DNA of 64,000 bases, from positions 1-64,000 of the forward strand of contig NHNW01000035.1 in the NCBI GenBank assembly GCA_002786025.1, given 5' to 3'. Below the pieces are notes generated by a model. That model made no database searches, was not told the origin of the DNA, and was given only the letters and a program-made list of their open reading frames with translations. How positions within the stretch are numbered: position 1 is the first letter of the stretch; every line of letters starts with the position of its first letter. This DNA comes from Zasmidium citrigriseum. Its lineage: Eukaryota; Ascomycota; Dothideomycetes; Mycosphaerellales; Mycosphaerellaceae. Position numbers and translations under genes: made by a program. Shown here one piece after another: positions 12,401-23,258 of this stretch.

Positions 12401-12846
12401 ATAGTACCTAGATATAGTACTTAAGCTAGTATAGATACGAGCGAATAGCCTATTAGGCTACTACTACTCCTCTTCTTATAGCGGTAGTCTATACGACTAT
12501 TAGCGACTAGATTCCGTAAATAATTTACTAACTTACTCGTTAATAACCTCCTTAGCTAGTATAAGCGCCTCGTTAACCTAAGAATCTTCCTCTATAGTAG
12601 ATATAGTAATATTAGTACTACGACTAGCGTAAGTAAGCAATTTACGAATAAAGGCGATAGCGACTATAACGATAACGACTATAAGGATAGTAGTAAGGAG
12701 AGTAATAATTATATCGTTACTAAAGGAAGAGAGATAGAATATAAAATCGAAGCTTATTTAAATACTAGCCTACTATTATCGACGCTCTTATTATCTAACG
12801 CTTTATATTATACTACTACCTAGCTTTACTAAGTCTCTTACCGCAA

Positions 12847-12983
12847 TTAGAGTTTCTAGTCTTAATTAGAGTTCTTAGTCTTAATTAGAGTTATTAGTCT
12901 TAATCTAAGTTTAATTAAGACCGAAAACTATATTAGTTATAAGCTATAGATACTTAGCTTAACTACTAAGACTAAAAACCTTA
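12847..12983. repeat. 19-bp tandem repeat with paired end motif
   Basis: Three tandem 19-bp units (TTAGAGTTTCTAGTCTTAA at 12847-12865, then 12866-12884 and 12885-12903) are followed by AATTAAGAC and, at 12,966-12,983, ACTAAGACTAAAAACCT. The last is the inverted partner of the first unit and is shared with the hairpin at 9279-9322. It sits just downstream of the DUF6589-like remnant's stop. Confidence 0.65.
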
Positions 12984-12984
12984 A

Positions 12985-15900
12985 GCTATTATAGAACTTA
13001 CTCCTTAATTAGTAGTAATACCCTAGCTAGCTTCGAGGAGATCTACGTATAGATTATCGCTATTATTAATTACTATATCCTCGAGCTCTCTACGCTCTAC
13101 CCCCTTAGTTCGCTCTCTCGTATTAGTACTATTAATACTATTAATACTAAAGGTAGTATTATCTACTACGAGAGCGATACGGTTATAGAGTAGCTTATAA
13201 GCCTTATTAAGATCGGCGACCTTCGGAAGTAGTAGGTTAGCTCCTATCTTAAATAGTTAGCGACTATATAATACGCTCGAAAGCTCCTATACTTACTAGC
13301 CTACTAAATATCCTTAGATAGAGCTATCTTCTTACGCTCCTCTAGGGAGACCTTTTACTATTTAGTAAGCCTATTAGCTAGTAACTTGTCTACTAAACTA
13401 AAGATAGTAAATAATAGATCCTTACGCGAATAGGTATTAGAGCCCTTAATACTAGTTCTAGCCTTAAATATACGCGTAATTATACGAATTAGCTTACGGT
13501 TACTAGATACCTTCTTAAACGTCGCTACTAGATTATACGTCGAGTTAGCGTTCTACTTAATATCCTCTAAGTACTCTAGGTTATATATCTCTAGTAGCTT
13601 ATCTATAGCGATAGCTTTTATATACTTACTAGACGTATTAACGATATAAGATACTAGAACTACCCGCTTTAGGACTAGATTAGCCGTTAAGAGTAGCTAC
13701 TTAAAGTATATTATCTCGTAGGCGTAGTTATTCTAGCTAGCTCCGAGGAACTAGATAATAAGGTAGTTAAGGATACGCTTAATATAGCTAATATCCTCTA
13801 TACGAATCGCCTTATAAAGAGTCTAAAAGTATTCGATTTCCTTTAGTATCCTATATATAGTCGTAAACGCTAGGTCTAGCTCGGTCGCTCTAGTAGTTAT
13901 AGCTCTAGTAGTCGAAGAAGAAGCCTAGCTAGCTCTAGTAGTCGAAGAAGTAGTTAGTACTTCGCTCTTCTAAGTACGAGCTATAAGGGCTTTCTAGTAG
14001 ATAGCGTTAATAATCTCGAGGTATAGCTCTAGGCTTAACTTCTTAATAACCTTCTTTATAGTATCTATTCGATTATCTTAACTAGTACTAGGCCTAAGAA
14101 GTCCCTAGTCTCTTAACTCCTATATAAATAACGCTACGATTCGAGAGTAGTAGCTTATAAATAGTATCTCTTAGTATTAGAAGAACTTAGTCTTCTAGTT
14201 CGAATACCTCTTAATCTATAAGAAATTAGTATCGTTACTAAGGCTATAGTCGAGATACTTACTATCGTCCTACTCTTCCTTACTATCCTTATCGCCTTTC
14301 TTACCCTTACCCTTAGTACCCTTAGTACGAGCCTAATAGGTACGAATAATAGTAAAGGAGGCGTTTATTAGTATATAGAATATCGCTAGTACTAGGAGTA
14401 TAAACTACTTACGGTTATATAGATCCTCGTACTTATAGTTCTCTACCTTATCGCTTCGTATACGCTTAATAGTTAACTAGTCGCCTTATATAAGAACGAT
14501 ACGATTCTTATATATTATCTTACTATAGTTTTAGTCTCGTAGGAGGTCGAGGAAGTCTTTAAAGATATCGTTATATACCTTCTTCGTACCCTCTAAGGAG
14601 ACCTCGTTATTTATAGATATATCGAGTAAGTATACCTTAGCTTTAATAATATTAAGCTCGTAGATCTTTAGCTAAGCTAGACGAATAAAAGTAGAATTAC
14701 GGTCTAGCTAGCTATTATTTAGAGTAAGCCTTATACGACGACGTAGCTATTCGCCTAAGAGGTCTATTTAACCCTACTCTTAGAGGCTATTAATAGCTAT
14801 ACGGAAGTCTTCTAGATTAATACTAGTATTAATTATATTAAAGCCTTATACGATATCCCCGTAGGTAGGAGTAGCGTTACTATTTACGAGTAAGTCTTTA
14901 AGGATAAGAATAATATCGTCCTTAATAACCTATTAATCTAAATCTTTAACGGAGGCTAGGCGGCTACTACCTAACGCTAGACGACCTAACGCTAGATAAC
15001 CTAACGCTTCGCCTAGATCCTATACCTACTAGCTACGCTACTTCTTAAAGATAGCCTTAATCTCTTTATAGAAGACGTACTATATAGCCTAGTTAATAAA
15101 GTACTTAGAGATCTACTCGTCGTAATTATCGTTATAGATTTCCTAGATAATATAAGTACTATCTAAGGGAGTTCCGTAATCTAGTATATCCTACGTTAAA
15201 CTACCCTCTAGAATATATAGATTAACCTATAAGTACGATGTTATTATATTTACTTACTAGTTAGTATCGCTAATACCCTAGTATCTCTTATTCTAAGGAC
15301 GGTTAAAGTTATTATAGGTAATATCCTAGTTCTTAGTAGTCTTTACGAGGTTCTTAATAAACTTACGCTACTCTATAGCGTTCTTATCTATAATACGCTA
15401 GCCTAAACGATATCTACTAACTATACTAGTATAATTAAGTATATCGATAGAGCGATACTTATATCTACTACCTATTAAGGCTAGAGTTATAGACTTAGTA
15501 AACTAAGATATAGACTTAATAGTAATCGAGTAGACCGCGATACTAGTTATAGAGGCTATACGCTTACCTATTATATTCCTCGTATCGCGGTTCTTATAGC
15601 TACTCTCGCTAGTACGCTTATTTAGAAGTAACTTCTTTAGGAGCTAGTACTAGTTTAGAGTAGTCTCTTAGATAACGGACTCTATCTTAGTAATATTATA
15701 AGGCTCTATACTCTTTACTAGATCGTACTTATCGAAGAACTCCTTACTAATAAGCCTCTTAAGCTCTATATAAAGGATAGTACCCGAGATAAGGCCTTCT
15801 TAATTAAACGAGTCCTTTAACTACGTTAGGCGCTATCGATAAGTACGGTTACGCTTCTAGCTAACCTAATAGCGTACGAACTAGACTAGAGTAATACTAT

Positions 15901-16750
15901 ATACCCTTATATACTATAGAAGATCTCTTATCTTATCTTTTATATTTATCTTTAGTCTACGGGTAGGTATTATAGTAGCTACTAGAGCTAGAGTTTAAGG
16001 AGGAGCTAGATTAGGAGCCTAAGCTACTAGGCTACTAGTAGTAGTAGCGGCGGCGGCGGCGGTAGAACGAGTAGTATAACTACTCGTTAACCCTACTAGC
16101 GTACCTAACTAAGCTAGCCTCGACGTATATAGATATAAGGTACTAGCTAGATACTAGCCTTCGAGGATTTCCTATTACTCTACGAGAAGCTACTATTATA
16201 TTTTACTTAGCTAGAGGAACTTAAAGTTATTAATCTCGTCTATAAACTAGCGATTACTAAACTAATCCTCGTTAGCGAGCTCGTTATTACTAAGCTAGTC
16301 TTTACCTTCCTAGTCCTTATTAGATTCTACTTTATCTTCCTCGTTATCTTACTCTACTTTATCTTTCTCGTTATCTACGCCTTTACTAGTTAGTTCCTTA
16401 GCCTCGCCTTCGCTAGCTTAGTCTTACTACTTACCGCTAGCTTAGTCTTACTCGGCCTTATCTTTACTAGCTTAGTCTTATTTAGCCTTATCTTTATTAT
16501 CTTCTTAGCTAGGTAGTATTAGTAAGCCTTATAGCGTTAGAGTAGGAGATAGTTCTTCCTTCTAGATAGTCTAAAAAGTTACTACTACTACTATAGCGGC
16601 TCCTAGTTATAGAGGCGATATATTTAGGTTAGATAGGTCGCTCTCGTTAGAGCTATATAGGCCCTATCCTTAAGTAGCTATAGCCGTTAGTTATAGGAGT
16701 AGTATTAGGGAAAGAGAGTACTATAGGGAAGTAGTATAAGGAATATACTA
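12985..16750 (-). pseudogene. DUF6589-like protein remnant, RIP-inactivated
   Basis: The minus strand holds one coherent frame from about 16,750 to 12,986 if RIP-made stops are read through, giving some 1,250 codons. Its order is a Gln-rich low-complexity N-terminus, a Lys/Asp/Gln tandem-repeat region (16,380-16,500), an acidic stretch, then a core near 15,400-14,200. The core includes TYNNFNRP, a GDQLTIKRIRSDK motif and a Leu-rich helical part. The GDQLTxxRxRS motif with an upstream NFN motif is what I remember of fungal DUF6589 proteins, whose function is unknown and which are often multicopy. The C-terminus is acidic and ends before the 19-bp tandem repeat. All interruptions fit CAA, CAG or TGG changed to stops. 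The family call is from memory and should be tested. Confidence 0.5.
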
Positions 16751-17420
16751 TTTCGAGATAGAGTTATAGCTATAGATTAAAATTAGCGGTACGGATATAC
16801 GACTTTAAAGAGAAGATAGTAGGCGTAGGATAAGTAGGCGTAGGACGCTAGCTAGTAAGCTAATTACTAGACTACCTTATAATAGATAAGTAAGTAAATA
16901 TTTACTATAGTAGGAAGCTACCTTAGGCTATAAGACGCTAGCTTAGTATATATTTCCCTTAACTACCTATAATACTATAATATAACGTTAGATAACTATA
17001 AGACCTATACTATTAGAATCGCTATACCTAGCTCTATAAGCTTAAGTTAACTTAATTTTTACGATTTTCTAAGTCTATACTAATATTAGCCTACGAGCCG
17101 CTAAGACCTAACTTTACTTACCCTTACGACTTATTTAACCCCCTTTCTAACGTTATATTAGAAAGATATTTATATATTCTTTATCGTATCGTCGTACTCT
17201 ATAAGCTCTAAGTTTAAAACTCGTATATATCTTAAAAGCTAGCGACTTAATCTTACTATAAGCTTAGAATAGTACCCTTCTTATAAAAGTTCTTTAGACC
17301 CTTACTACGTAAGGAAGCTAATTAGCTACGAAACCTTATACTCGATACTAGCGGCCTAGCTTCTAGCGCTAAAAGTAAGGGTCTAACTTAGGAGGTAGGT
17401 ATCTTAAGATATTATAGATA
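16751..17420. other. RIP-mutated DNA, no gene recognised
   Basis: RIP-type dinucleotide bias continues to about 17,420 with no coherent frame that I can see. It then changes abruptly to normal sequence beginning GAATAACACACC. Confidence 0.5.
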
Positions 17421-17450
17421 TGAATAACACACCTTATAAGTGGCAGCCTT

Positions 17451-18205
17451 TTAATAGTCTTCCGCAACATCCGCTAGGCTATCGAACTCTAACCCGAATA
17501 TTTCGATACTTCGCACGATAGTCTTCAACTCGGTCCAATAATCCCGATCGCTGTTTATTTCCGGAACATAGACAGTCGCTGTCTCCGTGAAAGCGGTTCG
17601 GCAACGCCATGATGGTCGCTTTAGTAAGCCAGACGGTAGCATGGACAATGCCTCCTCGAAGTGACCTGGAGATCAATTAGCCAACACTCGTGATGACTCT
17701 GGATAGCTGCTCACTCGGAACATAGCATTCAGTCATCGAAAACAGGCGCTCACGCCGACAGCCGAGTTCGCTCGGCCATACTCTGAAGCCGGAGGTGAGG
17801 CACGAGTTGCAGACCAAATCGTCGTCGCACTATAGAATATCGCACGTCAGCAATCTCTGATCTTCGGAAAGAATGTAGTCGAATCACCTTCTTCTTGTAC
17901 TTCCTGCAGCGCCAACAAGAGACTATCGGACGGGCGGGAACATGTTTGTCAGCCCTTTTCGACACCCTGTTTTGCGACGGGCAGCCAGTGCTAGCTCCGT
18001 TGTTCGACGACAATGTTGCTGGGCGAGGTGGAAGTGGATGGTCAACGATGTAGTTGTTGCGGCTGTTAGATTCCGTGGCTGGTGGTCCAAAATCCCATGC
18101 CTCAGCCGGGAGCTCAGCATCAAGCATTTGCCAAGCGTTTCCATGTGAAGCTTGGCTAAGACCAGGATCTGAGGGGCTACCGATTAGGTCGTCTCTCCAC
18201 CACAT
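17451..18205 (-). CDS. C6-type zinc finger-like protein, two introns
   Basis: Three exons (18205-17888, 17829-17715, 17665-17451) join in frame into 215 residues. Intron 1 (58 nt) has a CTGAC branch site. Intron 2 (49 nt) starts GTGAGC and has GCTAAT near its end. Splicing restores a cysteine cluster spread over two reading frames: CWRCRKYKKK at the end of exon 1 joins CDDDLVCNSCLTSG in exon 2, with GCRRE following. This resembles the Cys-x2-Cys-x6-Cys...Cys-x2-Cys fingers of a group of small fungal proteins, not the classical binuclear cluster plus MHR. The first 75 residues are polar and disordered; the last 70 form an acidic helical tail ending DSLADVAEDY. A short upstream ATG-TTC-TAA precedes the start. 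Zinc and nucleic acid binding are inferred. The stop lies about 30 bases from the RIP block, yet the gene shows no RIP change. Confidence 0.75.
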
Positions 18206-18883
18206 CTTAGAACATTCGATCGATGCTATGCCAATCGGAATGGTGCAGAGAAAGGGATTGTTAGCAGTGAATGCAGACTAATGTTCTTGTGTGAGTAAGG
18301 AAGTCTTAAGAAACACTGCCACGAGTTACGGCAGACAATTCCTTCTATCGGACTAATTTCACCCGTAAGCCCCCTGAAGCAAGAGCGTGATTGCATCTAC
18401 CGTGTCGCCGAGTCATCGTCAGAAGCTGAGATAGTTCTATTCAGCTCGCTTAGTTGCTTCGAATCGAGCTTGGCCGCTTGTTTTAGTGGCGCAAGTGTAA
18501 GATAGAGCCTTACTAGTTCGAAAAAGAGCCAGAAATTGACGACGGGACTACGCAGCATTTCGTGGATGGAAAACGAAACGGAAGAACGATCTGTCTTTCC
18601 AAAGTTCTAGTCTACATTTAACCATCGATTACCAAACATCTCCCCATCGAGGCGGGAGCCACGCCGCCACAATGCGACGTATGCGAGCATCTCCCGAGTC
18701 ATTCTTGTTCGATGTTTCTGTAGAGCATGCAAGTTCTCGGTATTCTCAGCCTCAAACATCTTCCCGATTACGACAATAAACCAAGTATCGAAATAAAAAC
18801 AAAATGTCAGTCCTTCACAATCCATTCCATATCTCCCTTTTGTCATTTGCCATCTGCCATGAGCGGCCATCTCTTCCAGCGTC
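18206..18883. other. intergenic, no supported gene
   Basis: Normal base composition. A 97-codon frame (18607-18900, minus) overlaps the end of the next gene and shows no domain; it is more likely 3' untranslated sequence. No repeat or RNA gene was seen. Confidence 0.5.
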
Positions 18884-19696
18884 CTAGTTCTCAGGGACAC
18901 AAGTGAGGGTTGTGGAATCGCAAGTCAGGCCGGAGCTCGAGCAGCAGCCTTCGTTCTGAGTCAAGTTGGAGCAGTCTGCACCGGATGGTAAGCAAGTGAA
19001 TCCGGAGCTGGAAGAGGTAGCCGCGGCAGGCGCTGTCGATGTCGCAGTCACAGAAGCTGAACTTTCCGGGGCTGAAGAGTCCTCCGCAACACAAGTAAGC
19101 GTTGTAGAGTCACAGGTGAGACCCTGGCTACCGCAGCAGCCTTCGTTTTGACTGAGATTTGAGCAGTCGGCACCCGATGGCAAGCAGACAAAGCCTGAAG
19201 AGGAGGTGGAAGCTGCAGAAGAGGTCGTCGTCGTTGGCACAACAGATGAGCCACCCGGGCTTGTCGGATCTTCAGCAACACAGGTAAGTGTTGTAGAGTC
19301 GCAGGTGAGGCCTTGACTGCCGCAGCATCCTTCGTTCTGGCTGAGGTTGGAACAATCGGCTCCTGATGGAAGACACACGAATCCAGAGGTAGATGTCGAA
19401 GCAGGAGACGACTTGGTGGTGGTGGGTACAATGGAGGAAGCACTGGAGAGCGTTGAGGCCAGGCTAGAGGGCGTGCCAGAGGAGCTGGGCAGTGTCGTGA
19501 ATCCGCTCGAGCTGGCGAGGCTGGCGCTGGGAGTGGCAGAGTGCCACGGCAGGGAGGTCTCGTCGTCGGTGCAGGGGCAAACATATTCATATTCGGTGAC
19601 CCAAACGACGACGGTCTCGTCGGCGCTCGCATGGGCGGAGACGAGCGAGGCAAGGCCCAAGGCGCAGGCCAGGCGGAAGGCAGTTTGAGAGCGCAT
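18884..19696 (-). CDS. secreted protein with three cystine-knot-like modules
   Basis: Single exon, 270 residues. Residues 1-22 form a clear signal peptide ending LVSAHA. After a short segment with CPC (40-42) comes a Ser/Thr-rich, probably O-glycosylated linker. Three near-identical 36-residue modules follow (about 105-140, 168-203, 232-267), separated by Ser/Thr/Ala linkers. Each has the cysteine spacing C-x6-C-x8-CC-x6-C-x6-C and the landmarks CLPSGADCSN, NEGCC and GLTCDS. That framework is the one seen in inhibitor-cystine-knot miniproteins. The first two modules are almost identical in DNA as well, implying recent duplication. Role unknown; a cell-wall or secreted effector-like protein is plausible. 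No catalytic domain is visible and no toxic function can be claimed. Confidence 0.8.
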   Translation of the reverse strand: MRSQTAFRLACALGLASLVSAHASADETVVVWVTEYEYVCPCTDDETSLPWHSATPSASLASSSGFTTLPSSSGTPSSLASTLSSASSIVPTTTKSSPASTSTSGFVCLPSGADCSNLSQNEGCCGSQGLTCDSTTLTCVAEDPTSPGGSSVVPTTTTSSAASTSSSGFVCLPSGADCSNLSQNEGCCGSQGLTCDSTTLTCVAEDSSAPESSASVTATSTAPAAATSSSSGFTCLPSGADCSNLTQNEGCCSSSGLTCDSTTLTCVPEN

Positions 19697-20791
19697 GGTT
19701 GAATGTGTAGCGAGCGACTGGTGAAGCGAAAGAAGTAAAGAGCGGAGTGGTTGGACAAGAAGATGCTCCAGGAGGCATCGAACGGTTCATATATATGCGC
19801 TCGAGAATGGGCCTGGGACGGACCGTTGGGTGTTTGCGACTTCAGCGGCCTCGCATGGGTCGATACCACCGTGACACCACAAGGCTGCGGGCGGTGTCTG
19901 TTGGCCTCAGGAGTTCACGACGGCGTCATGGTCCATGAGCGGACATGAAGGCGCAGGGGTTTCTTGTGTGTGCATTGATGCGGGATGCGCAGGGGTCTCG
20001 TATAGCTCGTAGACAGATTGGGCGGAATCAATGGCGCTATGAGCGGAGATGGCCATCAGCTTATGTACATTTGGAGTTGCGCTTCGTCCCGGTGAGTGGC
20101 TCTGAGACACGCTATGAGCGGATATGATCTTGACCTCGCTTCTTGGATCCTGAGCGCACATGACGATCTGGATGTGAGGTCGTTTCCTGGTCGCAGCCTG
20201 CAACTTGCTCGTCGTCTCCACGTCCTCTGGAAGAATAGACCGCTCGCATATTTGGCCCGAGAATGTTCGAAATCATGATCTACTCTCAGCTCATGGACTC
20301 GCAGAACCCTTCGCTGGTTGTACGCCAGTCTGCGCCATTCTTGTACGGGATAGCGACACAAGACAGGAGACTCCCATCGCTTCCTCCTCACAGATGCTGG
20401 ACGATGATATCGAGTCTTGCGTATCAAACTGATGCTGCTGAAATGCAGAACGCGGGCAGGCGAAGACGCCATCTGCAGGAACGAGATGCGTCAACGCATG
20501 AACAACACATCGAAGCAGGCACCGAAAAGCAAGTCCAACCAATCCCGGACACGCTGTAACCGCAAGCTTCCAGCTTCAGGTCATGCCATAGGCTATCTCG
20601 TTGACCGGTTGCAGCTCAGGCAGCTGCGAGGTAACCTGAGGGAGCTTGATTTCTGGAGGCGGCCTCAAAGACGTGGAACGTTGAAAAACTGGGCAGTCCC
20701 TTCCCTCAAAATATCGTTTGAGAACTTTTGCAATTGATTATTCCGTAATTTAACGAACCACTCGAGTCCGAGCAGGAAGCAGCGAAAGAGA
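19697..20791. other. intergenic, no supported gene
   Basis: About 1.1 kb between divergently transcribed genes. Several short frames overlap each other on both strands (for example 20056-20472 minus and 20417-20737 plus), none with a recognisable domain or intron structure. It probably holds the promoters of both neighbours. Confidence 0.5.
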
Positions 20792-23097
20792 ATGGCTCCT
20801 CCTGTGCCTCCACCTCCACCTCCACCCGCACCTTTGACAGACCCATTTGCAAACCTGGATCTCAGTCAGCTTGGGCCGATCTTGGACACAATCAACCCTC
20901 CTGAAGCGGACGACGAGGAAAAGAATGAAGTCGACGAAGCCGACCTCGCTTTCGAGCGTGGCATGCGCAAAGAGATCAGATCGCTCTACCGCAAAGACTA
21001 CACCCAGTCGTGGGCCGAATGGACACCTGACAACGACAAGATGGAAAAGCTCCAAGTATGCCGTCGTGGGCAGATGGGAGATGGACACCGACAGTGACTC
21101 TGGACTGGCGTTGCATTCATTTACCGTGCAGAGTCCGATCTTGAAGAAGTTGCTCGAGAAAGTGTTTTGTGGATACAAGGGCGTGGAGACGAAGATGAAG
21201 ATGAAGGAACTGACTTTCCTCAAGCCGTTCCATGAGTTCTACTATCGCTGGGACACGTACTGCAACGTTCTCGAAGAGAAGGAGAAGGAAGATAGTGACG
21301 GAGGTGAAGAAGCGAAGGAGCACATCTCTCTCTTGAACAGCATCGTCAAGCCGGAGATCACTTCACACATCGAGCACGCCAAAGAGATGGACCAGCAGCG
21401 AAGTGTGACCTTCGACTATCTCTGGGTGCTTTTTCCACCAGACCGTGACATCTACGCCCAAGTCGATCGACAAGAACGGATCTTCAAACTTACCAGCGCG
21501 AGCTACGTGAGGACGCAATGTGGCGTAATCTTTCAGATGAAAGTCAAGTACATCACGTACGACGGAACGGACTTCGGATGGGCGAGCGACACGTTTCAGA
21601 TCAGCCCATTCGAAGGCTATCGTCCTGTTCTCGATTTGAGAATTGTGCCTCTGAGCGCCTTTGCGGTTGAGGCCAGAGCGGAAGTCATGGAGAGAACGGA
21701 AGAGCGAGGCAAGATATTTGAGAGCCTCAAGGGCACTCATTACATGAACTATTCGGGATTTGTTGAGCCTGCAGATAATCGTTTGAGGAAGCAAAGGGTA
21801 AGACCAACAATCTTTCATAAAGTCACTACTGACAAACTCAAATCAGGTCGACGACGGCCGTGTGGTAATTGACGCAGACCTGTACTTCGCTCAAGACTTC
21901 GAAGATGGAGTCGTTCTCGATCCGCTACAGAGCTTTGCAGGCAACTTCGACAAGACAGTGACTCAATCAGCGGGACATGTGTTTGGAGATGGAACTTTCA
22001 TGCCCCCGCCTCCTGATCCTTTCTTCTTTCTTCCGCCACCTCCGGGACACAAGAAGAAGAGAACAGGAAAAGATGGGGATGAGAAGAAGGAGGCGGTGGA
22101 GTTGAAGCAGGAGCATTACAAGTTCTGTGATGCGAGTGTGAAAGGATATTGTTTGACCTCGAAGCAATGGGGTGAGAGCTTTTGCAGTGCTGATGAATAC
22201 GATGGCGACTGACTAATCAAATCTCAGTGAAAATGCTGGTCGACAATGTCGGAGAGATCACTTGGAACACAGCATCGTTCAAACGGCTGGTGCTTCCTAG
22301 CGATTACAAAGAGCTCATCTTGGCTTTCGTCGACAGTCATCTGTCTCAAGGCGATGGCTTCGATGACATTGTACAAGGCAAAGGAAGAGGCATAGTCATC
22401 CTGCTCAGCGGCGTTCCAGGAGTTGGGAAGACCTTGACGGCTGAGGCTGGTAAGCGATATCCCCTATGTAACCCTTAGACACAGTGTATTGACACTTCCA
22501 ACAGTCGCCGAGGAAATGAAGAAGCCCCTATACTCCATGTCCGCCGGCCAACTAGGCTTCGACGCCGACACAGTCGAAACTCGTCTCCGCAACGTGCTCG
22601 AAATTTGCACCAAGTGGCGTGCCGTCCTCCTAATCGATGAATGCGATGTCTTTCTCGAGCAGCGTCAAATCACTGACATCCACCGCAACAAACTCGTCGC
22701 CGTCTTTTTACGTCTGCTGGAATACTACCAAGGCTGCATGTTCCTCACCACAAACCGTGTGGCGACGTTCGATCTGGCATTCAAGTCCAGGATTGATCTG
22801 ATCATCGATTATCCCAAGTTGACGACGGATGCGAAGAAGCAGATCTGGCGGACGTTTGTAGTTTCGAGTGAGGAGTTTCCCGGGAATGGGAGCAGTATTA
22901 CAGAGGCGGAGATTGAAGTTTTGGCGAAGATTGATATCAATGGGAGGGAGATTAAGAATTTGGTCAAGACGGGAAGGCTGTTGGCCAAGAGGAAGGGTGA
23001 AGTGCTGGGGCTTCAGCATCTGCGGACGGTGTTGGGTGTGCAGACAGGAGGACCGGCGATTGAGAGCACGGAGGAAGTATATCCGCCGTTGGATTGA
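20792..23097 (+). pseudogene. AAA-type ATPase with N-terminal DUF7025-like region; frameshifted
   Basis: Three clear introns (21798-21846, 22172-22227, 22450-22504) join a long protein of about 714 codons. It has a proline-run N-terminus, an acidic region, a DUF7025-like domain (FHEFYYRW, FDYLWVLFPP) and an FxPPPP linker. The C-terminal AAA module has Walker A GVPGVGKT (about 22,410), Walker B AVLLIDECDVF, sensor FLTTNR and a C-terminal lid. Proteins of this build are common in filamentous fungi; their substrate is unknown. The frame breaks near 21,053, between MEKL and SKYAVVGRWE: the exons sum to one base more than a multiple of three, and no plausible intron repairs it. Either the gene carries a real frameshift, or the sequence has an extra or missing base there. 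All catalytic motifs downstream are intact, which favours a young lesion or an error. Confidence 0.75.
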
Positions 23098-23258
23098 TGT
23101 GACGTGAGCGAGGTGGTGATGTGAGGGCCTCAGTCGTTGTCAAGTGCACGTCTCGGAGCATGTGAGATGCATAGAACCTTTTCTTGGCAAAATATCGTAC
23201 CGGAATTATGACCTATGTTGCAGGATTGCATGTTTCCAGTCAGGTACTCTTCATTCAA

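Larger units (their letters stand above)
1..17420. repeat. RIP-extinguished repeat block 1
   Basis: Over this stretch CA and TG dinucleotides are almost missing, TA is greatly over-represented and CG remains common (for example cgcgtagcgcgc near 1747). This is the mark of repeat-induced point mutation acting on CpA on both strands. Because ATG becomes ATA and CAA/CAG/TGG become stops, no ordinary ORF survives. A few unmutated sites remain, for example near 2249, 2421, 3045, 3511, 5719, 9994, 10244, 13388 and 15238. The right edge is sharp: normal dinucleotide use resumes at about 17,420, only some 30 bases from the stop codon of the next gene. The block runs off the left end of the window. 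Confidence 0.95.

Noticed and set aside
1..17420. Block 1 as a centromere or plain AT-rich satellite
   Set aside because: CG is frequent and coherent protein frames with only RIP-type stops are present, so these are mutated genes and transposons.
18607..18900. 97-codon minus-strand frame
   Set aside because: Overlaps the end of the secreted protein gene on the same strand and is most likely its 3' untranslated region.
19048..19869. 273-codon minus-strand frame
   Set aside because: Shadow of the secreted cystine-knot-like protein gene in another frame; Pro/Arg/Leu composition typical of frame shadows.
20056..20472. 138-codon minus-strand frame in the gap before the AAA ATPase gene
   Set aside because: Overlaps several rival frames on both strands, Arg/Ser-rich without any domain, signal or splice structure.
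21053..21095. Intron GTATGC...CAG to explain the AAA ATPase frame break
   Set aside because: Possible acceptors give an 18-nt intron or lead directly into a stop codon, and none restores the downstream frame.
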